Positions 16,228 through 25,208 of a stretch of DNA of 36,046 nucleotides are shown here, piece by piece. The stretch is from Eubacterium sp. (GTDB taxonomy: Bacteria > Bacillota > Clostridia > Lachnospirales > Lachnospiraceae). The notes beneath the pieces were generated by a model that saw only the letters and a program-made list of their open reading frames with translations, ran no database searches and was not told where the DNA came from. Made by a program: the position numbers and the translations under genes. The stretch is taken from NCBI GenBank assembly GCA_022764165.1, contig JALERM010000007.1, positions 1-36,046 of the forward strand. Direction: 5' to 3'. How positions within the stretch are numbered: position 1 is the stretch's first letter; each line of letters starts with the position of its first letter.

Positions 16228-17502
16228 TTACACGTCTTTGTGATGGAACATTTTCTTTCCTGTTGCATAATCATCAACTATATGCCCATTACCAAACAAC
16301 TTATATTTATATGTAACTAAACCTTCGAGTCCCACAGGTCCCCTGGCATGAATTTTTCCTGTACTGATTCCTACCTCTGCACCAAATCCATATCGGAATC
16401 CATCCGCAAATCTGGTTGAGCAATTCTGATATACACCTGCTGAATCCACCATCTGCATAAATCTGTGCGCATTATCCGCATTCTCTGTTATGATGCAATC
16501 CGTATGATGAGAACCAAATCTATTGATATGTTCAATTGCCTCATCAATATTGTCTACAAGCTTTACTGAAGCTATTAAGTCAAGATATTCCACAAAGTCT
16601 TTCTCTTCAATTGTTTCAATCTCAATAATATCATTAACTTCCGCTGTTCCACGCAATTTGACGCCGTTTGCCTTGAGAGCAGCTGCCATTTTGGGAAGAA
16701 ATTCCCTGGCAATAGACCTATTTACAAGAAGGGTCTCTACAGCATTGCAAGCCGCAGTATATTGTGTCTTAGCGTCAACAATAATCGGTATCGCTTTGTC
16801 CTGATCTGCATCAGCATCAACATAAATATGGCAAATACCATCTGCATGCCCCATAACAGGAATTTTCGTATTGTTCATGATATACTGAACAAACGCATTT
16901 GAACCTCTTGGTATCAACAGATCAACGCTATCATGGCAAGAAAGAAGTTCATCAATTTCATTGTGCTGTTCTGCCTGTAACAGGCAATTATTTGGAAGCC
17001 CGACGGAAACAACACTGTCATGAATTAATTGAAACAAAACCCTGTTAGTGAATGTAGTTTCTTTTCCGCCTTTCAGAATTGCACAGTTACCACTTTTAAT
17101 ACAAAGTGTTGATATCTGTACCATTGCATCCGGTCTTGCTTCAAAAATGACACCTATGACACCTATAGGACAACTGATTCTATATAATGTCAGCCCTTCA
17201 TCCAATTCACGTGCTAAAGTAACTTTTTCAAGCGGATCCTCTAATTTAATCAACTGTTCTATACCAGACAACACATCTTTAAGCTTTGCTTCATTAAATT
17301 TTAGTCTTTTGATAACTGTTGCAGATACCTCATTTTTTTCCGCTTCTTCTAAATCTTTATCATTTGCCTGGAAAATATCTTCTTTATGAGCTTTTAAATT
17401 TTCGGCAATTTTTTCAAGAGCCCTGTTTCTGTCTTCTATAGGTGATGCTGCTAAAAACGGAGCATCTTTTTTCATCTTTCCAACTTCTTCTCTAATATTC
17501 AT
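16228..17502 (-). CDS. proA: Gamma-glutamyl phosphate reductase (glutamate-5-semialdehyde dehydrogenase)
   Basis: This 424-residue protein is full length for ProA, which reduces gamma-glutamyl phosphate with NADPH in proline synthesis. Visible motifs are CPIGVIGVIFEARPD near residue 111, the catalytic Cys252 in YTAACNAVETLLV, and the C-terminal GPVGLEGLVTYKYKLFGNGH. The ATG at 17502 has AAGGAGA upstream. proB, normally adjacent, is absent, so the gene stands alone; a promoter at 17565-17593 could serve it. It lies between kdpE debris and corA, inside the interval bounded by the 24-nt direct repeats. Confidence 0.95.
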   Translation of the reverse strand: MNIREEVGKMKKDAPFLAASPIEDRNRALEKIAENLKAHKEDIFQANDKDLEEAEKNEVSATVIKRLKFNEAKLKDVLSGIEQLIKLEDPLEKVTLARELDEGLTLYRISCPIGVIGVIFEARPDAMVQISTLCIKSGNCAILKGGKETTFTNRVLFQLIHDSVVSVGLPNNCLLQAEQHNEIDELLSCHDSVDLLIPRGSNAFVQYIMNNTKIPVMGHADGICHIYVDADADQDKAIPIIVDAKTQYTAACNAVETLLVNRSIAREFLPKMAAALKANGVKLRGTAEVNDIIEIETIEEKDFVEYLDLIASVKLVDNIDEAIEHINRFGSHHTDCIITENADNAHRFMQMVDSAGVYQNCSTRFADGFRYGFGAEVGISTGKIHARGPVGLEGLVTYKYKLFGNGHIVDDYATGKKMFHHKDV

Positions 17503-17564
17503 CCCAACATTCTCCTTCTACTATTGATGACAATCCATCATCTTGAATTTCTCTTAATAAGTAC

Positions 17565-17593
17565 AGTATACAGAGCAACCGATGAATAATCAA
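17565..17593 (-). promoter_or_regulatory. Probable proA promoter
   Basis: The -35 TTGATT (17588-17593) and -10 TATACT (17565-17570), separated by 17 bp, lie 63 bases upstream of the proA ATG in the intergenic debris left of kdpE. Confidence 0.55.
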
Positions 17594-17663
17594 GCAAAGA
17601 TACTGAGCCAAACGCAACCTGGGTTGTCTTTTCCGAGTTTTCGGCAGTCTGCTGAGATTTTTG

Positions 17664-17687
17664 TAAGGTAACCTGACACCGTGTAAA
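17664..17687 (+). repeat. 24-nt direct repeat, copy 2
   Basis: TAAGGTAACC...TGACACCGTGTAAA differs from copy 1 (15019-15042) at two positions. It starts exactly where recognisable KdpE protein sequence ends, so it marks the breakpoint. Confidence 0.6.
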
Positions 17688-17689
17688 CT

Positions 17690-18047
17690 CATTCGTACTT
17701 TCATTTCTTCCTCTTTCACATATACGGTCTGCATTTGATAATCAATTGTTAAGCTGCCATTATGAAAGACAGGAGTTGTGCCCTGCTGATTATTTTGTAT
17801 ATATTGAATTCTTCTATAGTTTCCTCTGATTCTGGCAAGAAGTTCTGCTGTTGAAAATGGCTTGGTAATGTAATCATCCGCTCCGGCATCCAACGCATCA
17901 ATCTTATCCTTGTCGTCACTTCTCGCACTGATCACAGTAATCGGAACCGTTGACCAGGAACGTATCTTCTTTATCACATCAATCCCATCTATGTCCGGAA
18001 GCCCTAAATCTAAAAGAATCAGTTCCGGCGGCTGAGTTGTAGCCTCA
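17690..18047 (-). pseudogene. kdpE: KdpE response regulator, truncated at both ends
   Basis: The frame covers the second half of an OmpR-type receiver and the start of its DNA-binding domain: PPELILLDLGLPDIDGIDVI (phospho-acceptor Asp in LLDLGLPD), VPITVISARSDD, then DAGADDYITKPFSTAELLAR and QTVYVKEEEMKV. The first ~45 residues are missing, because the frame abuts KdpD sequence at 18048. The winged helix is lost at 17690, where the 24-nt repeat begins; the remaining downstream codons are noise running into proA. KdpE normally activates kdp transcription when turgor or K+ is low; this copy cannot bind DNA. Confidence 0.8.
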
Positions 18048-20278
18048 ATATATGTTTTTTATCTTTATCTGTAATACCATTTCCATTATCTGCAATCATA
18101 ACGTGTACATAATTACCTTCCTTTTTCGTCCTGATAACAATTTTTCCACCTGCCGGAGTATACTTTACTGCATTATCAACAATGTTAATAATCACCTGCC
18201 GGCATTCCCGCAGATACTTGTAAGAGGCGTTCTCAGATCATGAGAAATGGACCGTAACAAATTTGCCCGTAATTTTTCATTATTTGCTTTCTCTACAGCC
18301 GCCTCCTCTTTCATCCTCAAAGTCTCTCTCTCCATTACCGTTGCTGACTCAGAAAGCACTGCCATAACTACATTATTTTCAAAGGCACTAAGGATTTCTC
18401 CATGCTTCATTTCAATGCCAACCACGCCATAAACGGATTCAAGACTTCTGACTGCCAGATAATAACAGGCAGCCTCACTTAATGTTCCTGTGGATGCTCC
18501 CGCACGTTTATTATTTTTAAAGACCCATTCAGCTACTGCTTCTTCATTTTCTGTAACAAGTTCTGGTTTCTCAGAAGGATCTATTCTCCCTTTCACATCA
18601 TAAATCACAGGTGTCCCAAGATGCTGACCATTCCATCCATAAAACACTACGCAGTGCTCCAACACCTTACTGAGTTGTTCAGACATCGTGTTCCCTATAT
18701 CCGCAATACTCTTTTTGCTTTGAAGCATCTGGTTAATATCCAATATGATCTTTGTTCTATATGCGGACTTTGCTAATTCCCTTGCCTGTGCTTTCATCTT
18801 TAATGCTAAACTGCTGGTAATCAGTGCTGCAATAAATGTAATCACAAAAGTGACTGGATATCCAGGATCGTAGGTCTTCAGGGAATATCTGGGTTCGGTA
18901 AAAAAGTAGTTAAATATAATAACACTTGCTACTGACTGTACAAACGATATGCTGCGGCTCGAAGTAAGTATAGCAGAAACCATAACTCCAAGGATATAAA
19001 TTGTAATGATATTCGTATCACTGAAGTTCATTTTACAAAAGAGAAAACCGATTACTGTTGACACCAGCAAACTGGCAGCCGCATATGCCATATTTTTCGC
19101 AGTGATACTTTTTTCACGTTCATAATTAAGTTTCTGTTTTACCTTCGCGATTTTATTATCCGGTATGATATAGATATCCATATTCGGTGCATACATCGAT
19201 AATTTATCTGTAAATGTCGGCTTACGCATGAACCCCGATGATGGTGCACTGCGCCCGGTCACAATTTTAGATACACCGCAATTTTTGGCATATTCCGCAA
19301 TTAAAAAGGGGATATCATCGCCACATACAGTCTCAATTTTTGCACCGAGCTGCTCAGCGAGATGGATATTATCTTTTAATCTCTTTTTATCTTCTATGCC
19401 TATTTTTTCAGAATATCTTGTTTCTATATGAAGACCTATTAACGTTCCTCCAAAAGCTTTCGCCATTCTTGCAGCTGTCCTGATAATTTTAGGATTTAAT
19501 GGAGATGAAGAAATTCCCACAAGTATTTTCTCTTCTGTATAGTATTCTCCACCTGCTTTTCTCTTTGTAGATTCTGTAATCAGATTCACTCTGTCAGCCG
19601 GCGCAGAGCGATCTCTCTTAAGGCAGTCAGCTTTTCTATGGTAAAGAAATGCTCCATGGCCCTGCTGGCCTGCTCTTTTCTATAAACTTTTCCTTCTTCA
19701 AATCTTTCCAATAAGTCTTCCGGCTCTATATCCACTATCTGAACCTCATCTGCACTGTCAAATGCAGAATCAGGAATTCTCTCTTTTACAATAATACCCG
19801 TAATCGATGCCACGATATCACACAGGCTTTCAATATGCTGAACATTTACCGTTGTATAAACACTGATGCCGGCTTTCAAAATCTCTTCTACATCCTGATA
19901 ACGTTTTTGATGCCGGCTTCTATTCACATTTGTATGTGCATATTCGTCAACCAGCACAACTTGCGGATGTCTTCTTAAAACAGCATCAATGTCCATCTCT
20001 TTTAATTGCATACCATTATACTCAACCTGCTTCACAGGAACCTGTTCCAGCCCCTCCGCCAGTTTCATCGTTTCGGGTCTCGCATGAGGTTCTAAATAAC
20101 CAATTACTACATCTGTACCATTTTTCTGTAATCTGCGGGCCGCTTTCAACATGGTATACGTCTTTCCCACACCTGCTGCGTACCCGAAAAAAATTTTCAG
20201 TTTTCCCCAATATTGTTTTTCTTCTTCAAATGTAATCTCTTTCAAAATTTTCTCAGGATCTGGCCTTTCTTCTTCCAT
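18048..20278 (-). pseudogene. kdpD: KdpD sensor kinase broken by a frameshift and deletions
   Basis: From ATG 20278 (GGAAGGGG upstream) the KdpD N-terminal domain is clear, with Walker-type FFGYAAGVGKTYTMLKAARR and VVLVDEYAHTN. At about 19590 CGCCGGCTGACAG shifts frame, consistent with loss of one G from a GGG run. The next frame carries the USP-like domain (ILVGISSSPLNPKIIRTAAR), four DUF4118 membrane spans (FNYFFTEPRYSLKTYDPGYP), a GAF domain and HisKA (SISHDLRTPLTSICGNAG). Here about 90 residues are missing: a third frame goes straight to the N box VIINIVDNAVKYTPAGGK and G1 ADNGNGI, then ends at 18048 in KdpE. F and G2 boxes are lost. KdpD senses K+/turgor at the membrane; this one is non-functional. 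Confidence 0.85.
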
Positions 20279-20317
20279 AAATTTCCCCTTCCAAACAGAT
20301 ATTCATTAATGGGACAA

Positions 20318-20366
20318 AGCCCAGACATATAAATGCTTACTACTTCATCGTTTATATGTCTGAGCT
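20318..20366 (-). terminator. Hairpin between kdpC and kdpD
   Basis: AGCTCAGACATATAAA and its near-complement TTTATATGTCTGGGCT (minus-strand sense; 20366-20351 and 20333-20318) form a 16-bp stem with one G-U-type position and a 17-base loop, followed by a weak TTTG. It may be a partial terminator or an mRNA stabiliser. Confidence 0.5.
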
Positions 20367-20387
20367 ATATTCTTCCCACGACCAAGT

Positions 20388-20984
20388 TCAAATTTCTCCA
20401 AGTTTCAAATTCACTTTCAATACGTTAACTGTCTCTTCACCCAAAACGCCAAGAATTTTATGGTTCGTACAACTGTCGATAATAGCTTCAATCTCTTCTT
20501 CTGTCATATTGTTTGCTTTTGCCAGTCTCGGAACCTGGTATTCGGCTGCAGCAACAGATATATCAGGGTCAAGCCCGCTGCCGGAACAAGTCACCAGATC
20601 TTCCGGTATCTTCTCTGTATCTACATCCGGATTTGCCGCTTTGATTTTTTCCACCCGTTGTTCTACCAGTTCTTTATAATCCTCACTCTTGGGACTTAAG
20701 TTCGATGGACCTGAATACATCTTTGTATTGCCGTCCTGATCGGTAAAGGCAGACACATTCATAATTCTGCCCCACATATATTCCTCTCCGGTAAATTCCT
20801 GAGCTAATAATTCACAGCCATATTTTTTTCCGTCAATTTCTATGATGCTTCCATTGGCTTTATCTGAAAAGAAAAGCTGTGATGCTCCCGTAACGACTGC
20901 GGTGTAAAACACACCGCAGATCAATGTCATTGCCAGTACCATACCGGCCGCTTTTATGAACACCGTTCCTTTATTTTCCTTCAT
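20388..20984 (-). CDS. kdpC: KdpC subunit of the potassium-transporting ATPase
   Basis: This 198-residue protein is full length for KdpC, with one N-terminal membrane anchor (about residues 9-33, FIKAAGMVLAMTLICGVFYT) and an extracellular domain. The family signature DLVTCSGSGLDPDISVAAAE and the conserved LGVLGEETVNVLKVN near the end are both present. The ATG has GGAGG 8 bases upstream. KdpC stabilises the KdpFABC complex. Here it is the only intact kdp subunit: kdpB is reduced to its end and kdpA is missing, so the protein has no complex to join unless another kdp locus exists. Confidence 0.93.
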   Translation of the reverse strand: MKENKGTVFIKAAGMVLAMTLICGVFYTAVVTGASQLFFSDKANGSIIEIDGKKYGCELLAQEFTGEEYMWGRIMNVSAFTDQDGNTKMYSGPSNLSPKSEDYKELVEQRVEKIKAANPDVDTEKIPEDLVTCSGSGLDPDISVAAAEYQVPRLAKANNMTEEEIEAIIDSCTNHKILGVLGEETVNVLKVNLKLGEI

Positions 20985-21016
20985 TTTTCTAACCTCCTTA
21001 AGAGCAATTTTCTTCT

Positions 21017-21433
21017 TTATACAAGATGGAAAGCTACCAGCAGAATATCAATCAGTTTAATAAAGATAAACGGAGTAATAATTCCTCCTAACCCGTAGAT
21101 CAACAGGTTTCTGGACAACAATTTACCTGCAGACACTTCCCTGTATTTTACGCCTTTCAGTGCCAGTGGAATCAGGGCAATGATAATCAAAGCATTGTAG
21201 ATGATTGCGGAAAGCACTGCACTTTGCGGTCTGTAAAGCCCCATGATATTCAGTCTGGCAAGCCCCGGATACAGTCCCATAAAAAGTGCCGGGATAATCG
21301 CAAAATATTTCGATACATCATTTGCAATACTAAAGGTAGTCAAGCTTCCTCTTATCATCAGAAGCTGTTTTCCGATTCTTACGATATCAATCAGTTTTGT
21401 TGGTGAAGAATCCAGATCCACCATATTTCCCTC
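21017..21433 (-). pseudogene. kdpB: KdpB P-type ATPase, C-terminal remnant
   Basis: [20 protein letters not shown] then [20 protein letters not shown] and [20 protein letters not shown] are the characteristic end of KdpB: the hinge [12 protein letters not shown] just after the P domain, followed by the last membrane helices. About 135 of ~690 residues remain; the DKTGT phosphorylation site, nucleotide domain and first helices are gone. Upstream the DNA passes at once into the TGTGR array, so a deletion joined the operon's promoter region to the last fifth of kdpB, removing kdpA as well. Confidence 0.88.
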
Positions 21434-21446
21434 ATATCTTTTTTCC

Positions 21447-21554
21447 TGTGGGAACGGTGTGGTAATAGATTCATCGGCTGTGAGAATCCTGTGAGATTTT
21501 CCAGGATGTGTGAAGAAGCTGTGAGATCAGACGAATGTTGTGAAAATGGTGTGA
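21447..21554. promoter_or_regulatory. Array of eight TGTGR half-sites in four pairs
   Basis: On the plus strand TGTGG starts at 21447 and 21458, and TGTGA at 21479, 21490, 21509, 21520, 21539 and 21550. Spacings are 11, 21, 11, 19, 11, 19, 11, giving four tandem pairs each with exactly 11-bp spacing and a ~30-bp period. Direct repeats with 11-bp spacing are how OmpR/KdpE/PhoB-type regulators bind. The array lies upstream of the kdpB remnant and downstream of the second regulator's terminator, so it is probably the regulatory region of the original kdp operon. Confidence 0.7.
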
Positions 21555-21556
21555 GA

Positions 21557-21599
21557 AAAAAGAGGATGTAAATCTTTTTCTCGATTTACATCCTCTTTT
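21557..21599 (-). terminator. Terminator of the second kinase/regulator operon
   Basis: AAAGAGGATGTAAATC and its complement (21583-21599 and 21557-21574) form a perfect stem of about 16 bp around an 8-base loop, followed on the minus strand by TTTTTTCTC. It lies just after the regulator's stop at 21611. Confidence 0.85.
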
Positions 21600-21610
21600 A
21601 TCATCCAAAA

Positions 21611-21955
21611 TTATTTTCCGGCTTCATGCTCCCGCATCCGGTACCCTATCCCTATTTCCGTCTCTATATACTCCGGTTTTGCCGGATTCCGTTCGATTTT
21701 TCTTCGGGTTGAAGCCATCACAGACCGAAGTACCTGCGTGTCTTCCCCGTATCCCTCTCCCCATATCTTCCGTAAAATCGTATGATAGGTAAGTACCTTT
21801 CCCCGATTCTGGCCATCAGCTCTGTTGCAGAAAAAGGTTTTGTCAGATAGTCATCCGCACCATCATCCAAAGCCGCTGCATTTTCCAATGTATAAACCAT
21901 AAAATTCTGTATCTGTGCATCATATTCTATAATCAATATTTTTTCTTTAAACCAT
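21611..21955 (-). pseudogene. Second KdpE-like response regulator with internal deletions
   Basis: The minus strand reads KEKILIIEYDAQIQNFMVYT then jumps to DDGADDYLTKPFSATELMAR. The segment with the phospho-acceptor Asp and the T/S switch residue (about 45-50 residues) is missing. After ARI the frame shifts and jumps again to KVLTYHTILRKIWGEGYGED and STRRKIERNPAKPEYIETEI, then GIGYRMREHEAGK and TAA at 21611-21613: the C-terminal winged helix without its beginning. It overlaps the end of the kinase gene, as such pairs usually do. Two separate deletions and a frameshift make it a pseudogene. Confidence 0.8.
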
Positions 21956-23307
21956 TTCTCTTTCTCCTTCCGTAAAAGGTAATGTAAAGATAAACTCTGC
22001 TCCCTTTCTATCCGTCCGATTCCGCCCGGTAATCGTTCCACCATGGGCATTTACCACTGTCTCACAGATCGTAAGCCCCAGCCCGATTCCTCTCTTTACA
22101 TCAGCCGAACGGGTCTTGGAAGTGTAAAATATTTTAAAAAGATTGGAAACGTCCGCTTCAGCAATTCCCTCTCCTTCATCCCGGACAGAAACCAGCAGTG
22201 TATCTTCTGTGTAATTAGCAGAAACAGTAATGGCTTCCTGTGGTCTTGTGTGTTTCACTGCATTGTCCAACAGATTGGTAATTACCTGCTCAATCAACTT
22301 TGCATCCATGGGCACTAACCGGAACTCTTCCGGTATCTCTACCTGTATCTCTCGCTCCGGAAAGCTCCGTTCCACATGAGCGACTGCACAGCCAATCACC
22401 TCTTCGATTGCTTCCATTTCCTTATGTATCACAATTTTACCATCCTGCAGCCTGGTCAAGCTTAATATATTTTCAACTAATGATTTCAGCCAGTCTGCAT
22501 CCTGGTAAATACCTTGAAGAAGTTCATGACGCCTGTCTTCTTTATCTGTCATATCCATCAGTATTTCCGATGTTCCCATGATACCTGAAAGTGGTGTCCT
22601 GAGATCATGAGAGATTGCACGTAAGAGATTCGCACGTTCTCTTTCCCGCTGCATATTTTCTCTGTCTCGCACTCTTTCTATCGTTACTTCAATCCGGTCC
22701 ATTGCCATGGAAATATTCTCAAGAACAGAATGCAGAAGCTTTTTCTTTTCCTGCAGCTGTTCTGCACCCACGGTTTTATCAATTTTTACCACTGCCAGAA
22801 GATGCTCCCGTCCGTTGACCGGATACCCATAACATTCACCTGAAGCAGATGGCTGATACTTTCCGCTGCAATTTTCAAAACAGCTTCCATATCCGCCGCA
22901 TCAGACAACTTACTGGAGAGCATATATAAGATCTGGCTTTCTTTCCCTCTTTCATTTGCTTCTTCCGTTAATAGTTTTTCTTTTGTTGTCAGGGCACTCG
23001 TAAGAATGGAAGTGGTCAGCATAATTGAAAAAGTAATCAGATACCCGGGATCATTTACTGCAAGCGTATGATAGGGTTCTGTAAAAAAATAATTATAGCA
23101 TATAAGCGATACTACTGCAGATAAAATCCCGTACTGATATCCCGATGTAAATCTCGCAACCAAAAGAACCGCCAGAAGATACATCACAACAATATTCGTT
23201 TCCGGAAATCCAAGCTCTGTAAAAATCTTTCCAAGTATGGTGGCTGCAAATACGATAACCATCAATTTTAACAGGCTCTGCAGGATTTCTTTCTTTTTAA
23301 TCATCAT
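21947..23307 (-). pseudogene. Second KdpD-like kinase (short form) with GAF deletion and frameshift
   Basis: Residues 1-~120 give a DUF4118 four-helix membrane region (CYNYFFTEPYHTLAVNDPGY) without the KdpD N-terminal or USP domains. A GAF domain starts with AAESISHLL but is cut after a few residues. The next frame resumes at SGECYGYPVNGREHLLAVVK, so about 70 residues and the reading phase are lost near 22820-22850. HisKA (AISHDLRTPLSGIMGTSEIL) and a complete HATPase (N box NLLDNAVKHT, G1 DEGEGI, G2 GIGLGL) follow to TAA 21947-21949. The start is 26 bases after cstA, so it was co-transcribed with that transporter gene and perhaps regulated it or the kdp promoter. Confidence 0.8.
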
Positions 23308-23333
23308 GATTGCCTCTTTATATGATACACGGT

Positions 23334-25004
23334 TTATTCCATCAGCTTTTTAATACCCTGTACTGCAACAATCACCCCAAGGATCAGAAGAAGAACAGCA
23401 AATATCAACTGAAGTGTATTTCCCAGGCTCAGTCCTGTCATTACAAATGCTTTTGACAGTTTTACGATGGTCATTCCCAAAGCTGTAAATGTAACCGCCA
23501 TCATAAATACCATAGGAATCCAGAGCATTGCACCCTGTCTCTTTGTTTTTTTCAGGAATACCGCACAGGCAATCAGAGCCAGTACAGACAACAGCTGGTT
23601 AGCAGAACCAAATAGCGGCCAAATTTCTGCGTATCCAACTTTTGCAAGCAGATATGCCAGTACCAGAGTAATGGCTGTTGCAAAGTATTTGTTTGTCACC
23701 ACTTTTAAGAATGGGCGCATATTTTTCTCATCTACCTCATCGTCAATGAAAAACTCCTGGAAGGAAAGACGTCCTACACGTGCCACGGAGTCCAGAGAAG
23801 TCAGTGCAAATGCTGATACTGCCAGATTAATCAGAGTAAATACAAGATCGTGGGGCAGACCTGCAACACTCAGAAAATTTGCGATTGCTCCTGCAAAAAT
23901 CTGCGGCTGAGTCGTCAGACCCTGTGCTGCTGCTTCACCTTTTCCGAAGGAGGCAACGGCAATCAATGCAATAATAGCAAGCATACTTTCCATAAGCATA
24001 GCGCCAAAAGATACCGGCAGCATGCTCTTTTCACTTTTTACCTGTTTGGAAGCAGTACCGGAAGATACCAGAGAATGAAAACCGGAAACAGCTCCGCAGG
24101 CAATGGTAACGAACAAGATTGGGAACAGGTACTGTCCGTCCACATTAAATCCGTTGAAAGCTTCCAGATTACAGGATGGATTTGCCACAAATACACCAAC
24201 GACCGCACCCAGGATCATAAAGATCAGCAGATAACTGTTCAGATAATCACGTGGCTGGAGCAATGCCCATACAGGAACAACACAGGCAACCATCACATAG
24301 GCAAAAATAATAATATGCCATATTCCGCGATTCAGATATACTGGGAAGTTTAAGCCAAGTGCAACAGCAGCAACCAGCATGATGATTGCAATTGCTGTAT
24401 TTACCCATTTGTTCAGTTTTGCATATTTCAGAATCATTCCCAGAACAACTGCTTCAAGAATAAACAGCATGGAGGTTGTTGCTACAGCACCGTTTGCAGT
24501 CACTTTTGAGATTATTCCGGCTTCATCAGCAGTAAATCCATTGAAAGTTCCTGCAACAACGTCTGCAAATGCAGCGATTACCAGGATACAGAACAGCCAG
24601 CAGAACAGCAGGAACAGCTTTTTGCCTAATTTTCCGATATATTCTTCAATAATATAACCGATGGTACGTCCTTTATTTTTTACAGATGCGTACATCGCAG
24701 CAAAATCCTGAACTGCTCCGAAAAATACACCTCCGATAAGTATCCATAACATAACAGGCAGCCAGCCAAAGATCGCTGCCTGAATCGGTCCGTTAATCGG
24801 GCCTGCACCGGCAATAGATGCGAACTGATGTCCAAATACTACATTGGTATCAGCAGGTACATAATCCACTCCGTCCTCTAATTCATAGGCAGGAGTTTTG
24901 GCCTTGGGATCAATTCCCCATTTGTTTTGAAGATATCGCCCATACACAAAATATGCACCTCCCAGTACTACAAGAGCTATTGCCATCATTAATATTCCAC
25001 TCAT
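23334..25004 (-). CDS. cstA: CstA-family transporter (carbon starvation protein A; peptide/pyruvate uptake)
   Basis: This 556-residue integral membrane protein has many hydrophobic helices. CstA hallmarks are FGHQFASIAGAGPINGPIQA near residue 60 and FHSLVSSGTASKQVKSEKSM near residue 300, plus GTFNGFTADEA. CstA/BtsT proteins import peptides or pyruvate. The ATG has GAGGT 8 bases upstream. It is followed after 26 bases by a two-component pair (now broken), as btsT-like genes often are. Upstream lie the 82-bp repeat, a bidirectional terminator and a T-box leader. Confidence 0.93.
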   Translation of the reverse strand: MSGILMMAIALVVLGGAYFVYGRYLQNKWGIDPKAKTPAYELEDGVDYVPADTNVVFGHQFASIAGAGPINGPIQAAIFGWLPVMLWILIGGVFFGAVQDFAAMYASVKNKGRTIGYIIEEYIGKLGKKLFLLFCWLFCILVIAAFADVVAGTFNGFTADEAGIISKVTANGAVATTSMLFILEAVVLGMILKYAKLNKWVNTAIAIIMLVAAVALGLNFPVYLNRGIWHIIIFAYVMVACVVPVWALLQPRDYLNSYLLIFMILGAVVGVFVANPSCNLEAFNGFNVDGQYLFPILFVTIACGAVSGFHSLVSSGTASKQVKSEKSMLPVSFGAMLMESMLAIIALIAVASFGKGEAAAQGLTTQPQIFAGAIANFLSVAGLPHDLVFTLINLAVSAFALTSLDSVARVGRLSFQEFFIDDEVDEKNMRPFLKVVTNKYFATAITLVLAYLLAKVGYAEIWPLFGSANQLLSVLALIACAVFLKKTKRQGAMLWIPMVFMMAVTFTALGMTIVKLSKAFVMTGLSLGNTLQLIFAVLLLILGVIVAVQGIKKLME

Positions 25005-25066
25005 TTTCTTTTACCTCTTTTCTTCTTAGTAAGGCTAAAATCATGCCCAACCTTTTCTATGTATTT

Positions 25067-25148
25067 TTCAAGTACGCCTCGGCGTACTTGCTGCGAGGTG
25101 CGCGTCATGCTTTGCATGACATAATACATCTGCGCACCTCTGCAATCC
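25067..25148. repeat. 82-bp structured repeat, copy 2
   Basis: It is identical to 15116-15197 except for T in place of C in the GTCATGC-loop-GCATGAC hairpin loop, leaving all stems intact. It lies in the cstA leader, 62 bases before the ATG, where its nested hairpins would be transcribed into the cstA mRNA. It is followed on the plus strand by GCCCGAAGGGC and the ATCTT...AAGAT terminator hairpin. Confidence 0.75.
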
Positions 25149-25160
25149 TGCCCGAAGGGC

Positions 25161-25208
25161 TTTTTTATCTTATAGGAAGGTCGAAAGACTTTCCTATAAG
25201 ATAAAAAA
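25161..25208. terminator. Second, bidirectional terminator between T-box and cstA
   Basis: TTTTTTATCTTATAGGAA (25161-25178) and its exact complement (25191-25208) form an 18-bp stem with T6 on both strands. Its right arm shares the T-run of the T-box terminator, so the two terminators are stacked. Confidence 0.8.

Noticed and set aside
21447-21554. TGTGA sites as Crp/CAP binding sites
   Set aside because: Crp sites are inverted (TGTGA-N6-TCACA); here all half-sites point the same way at 11-bp spacing, which fits OmpR-type tandem binding.
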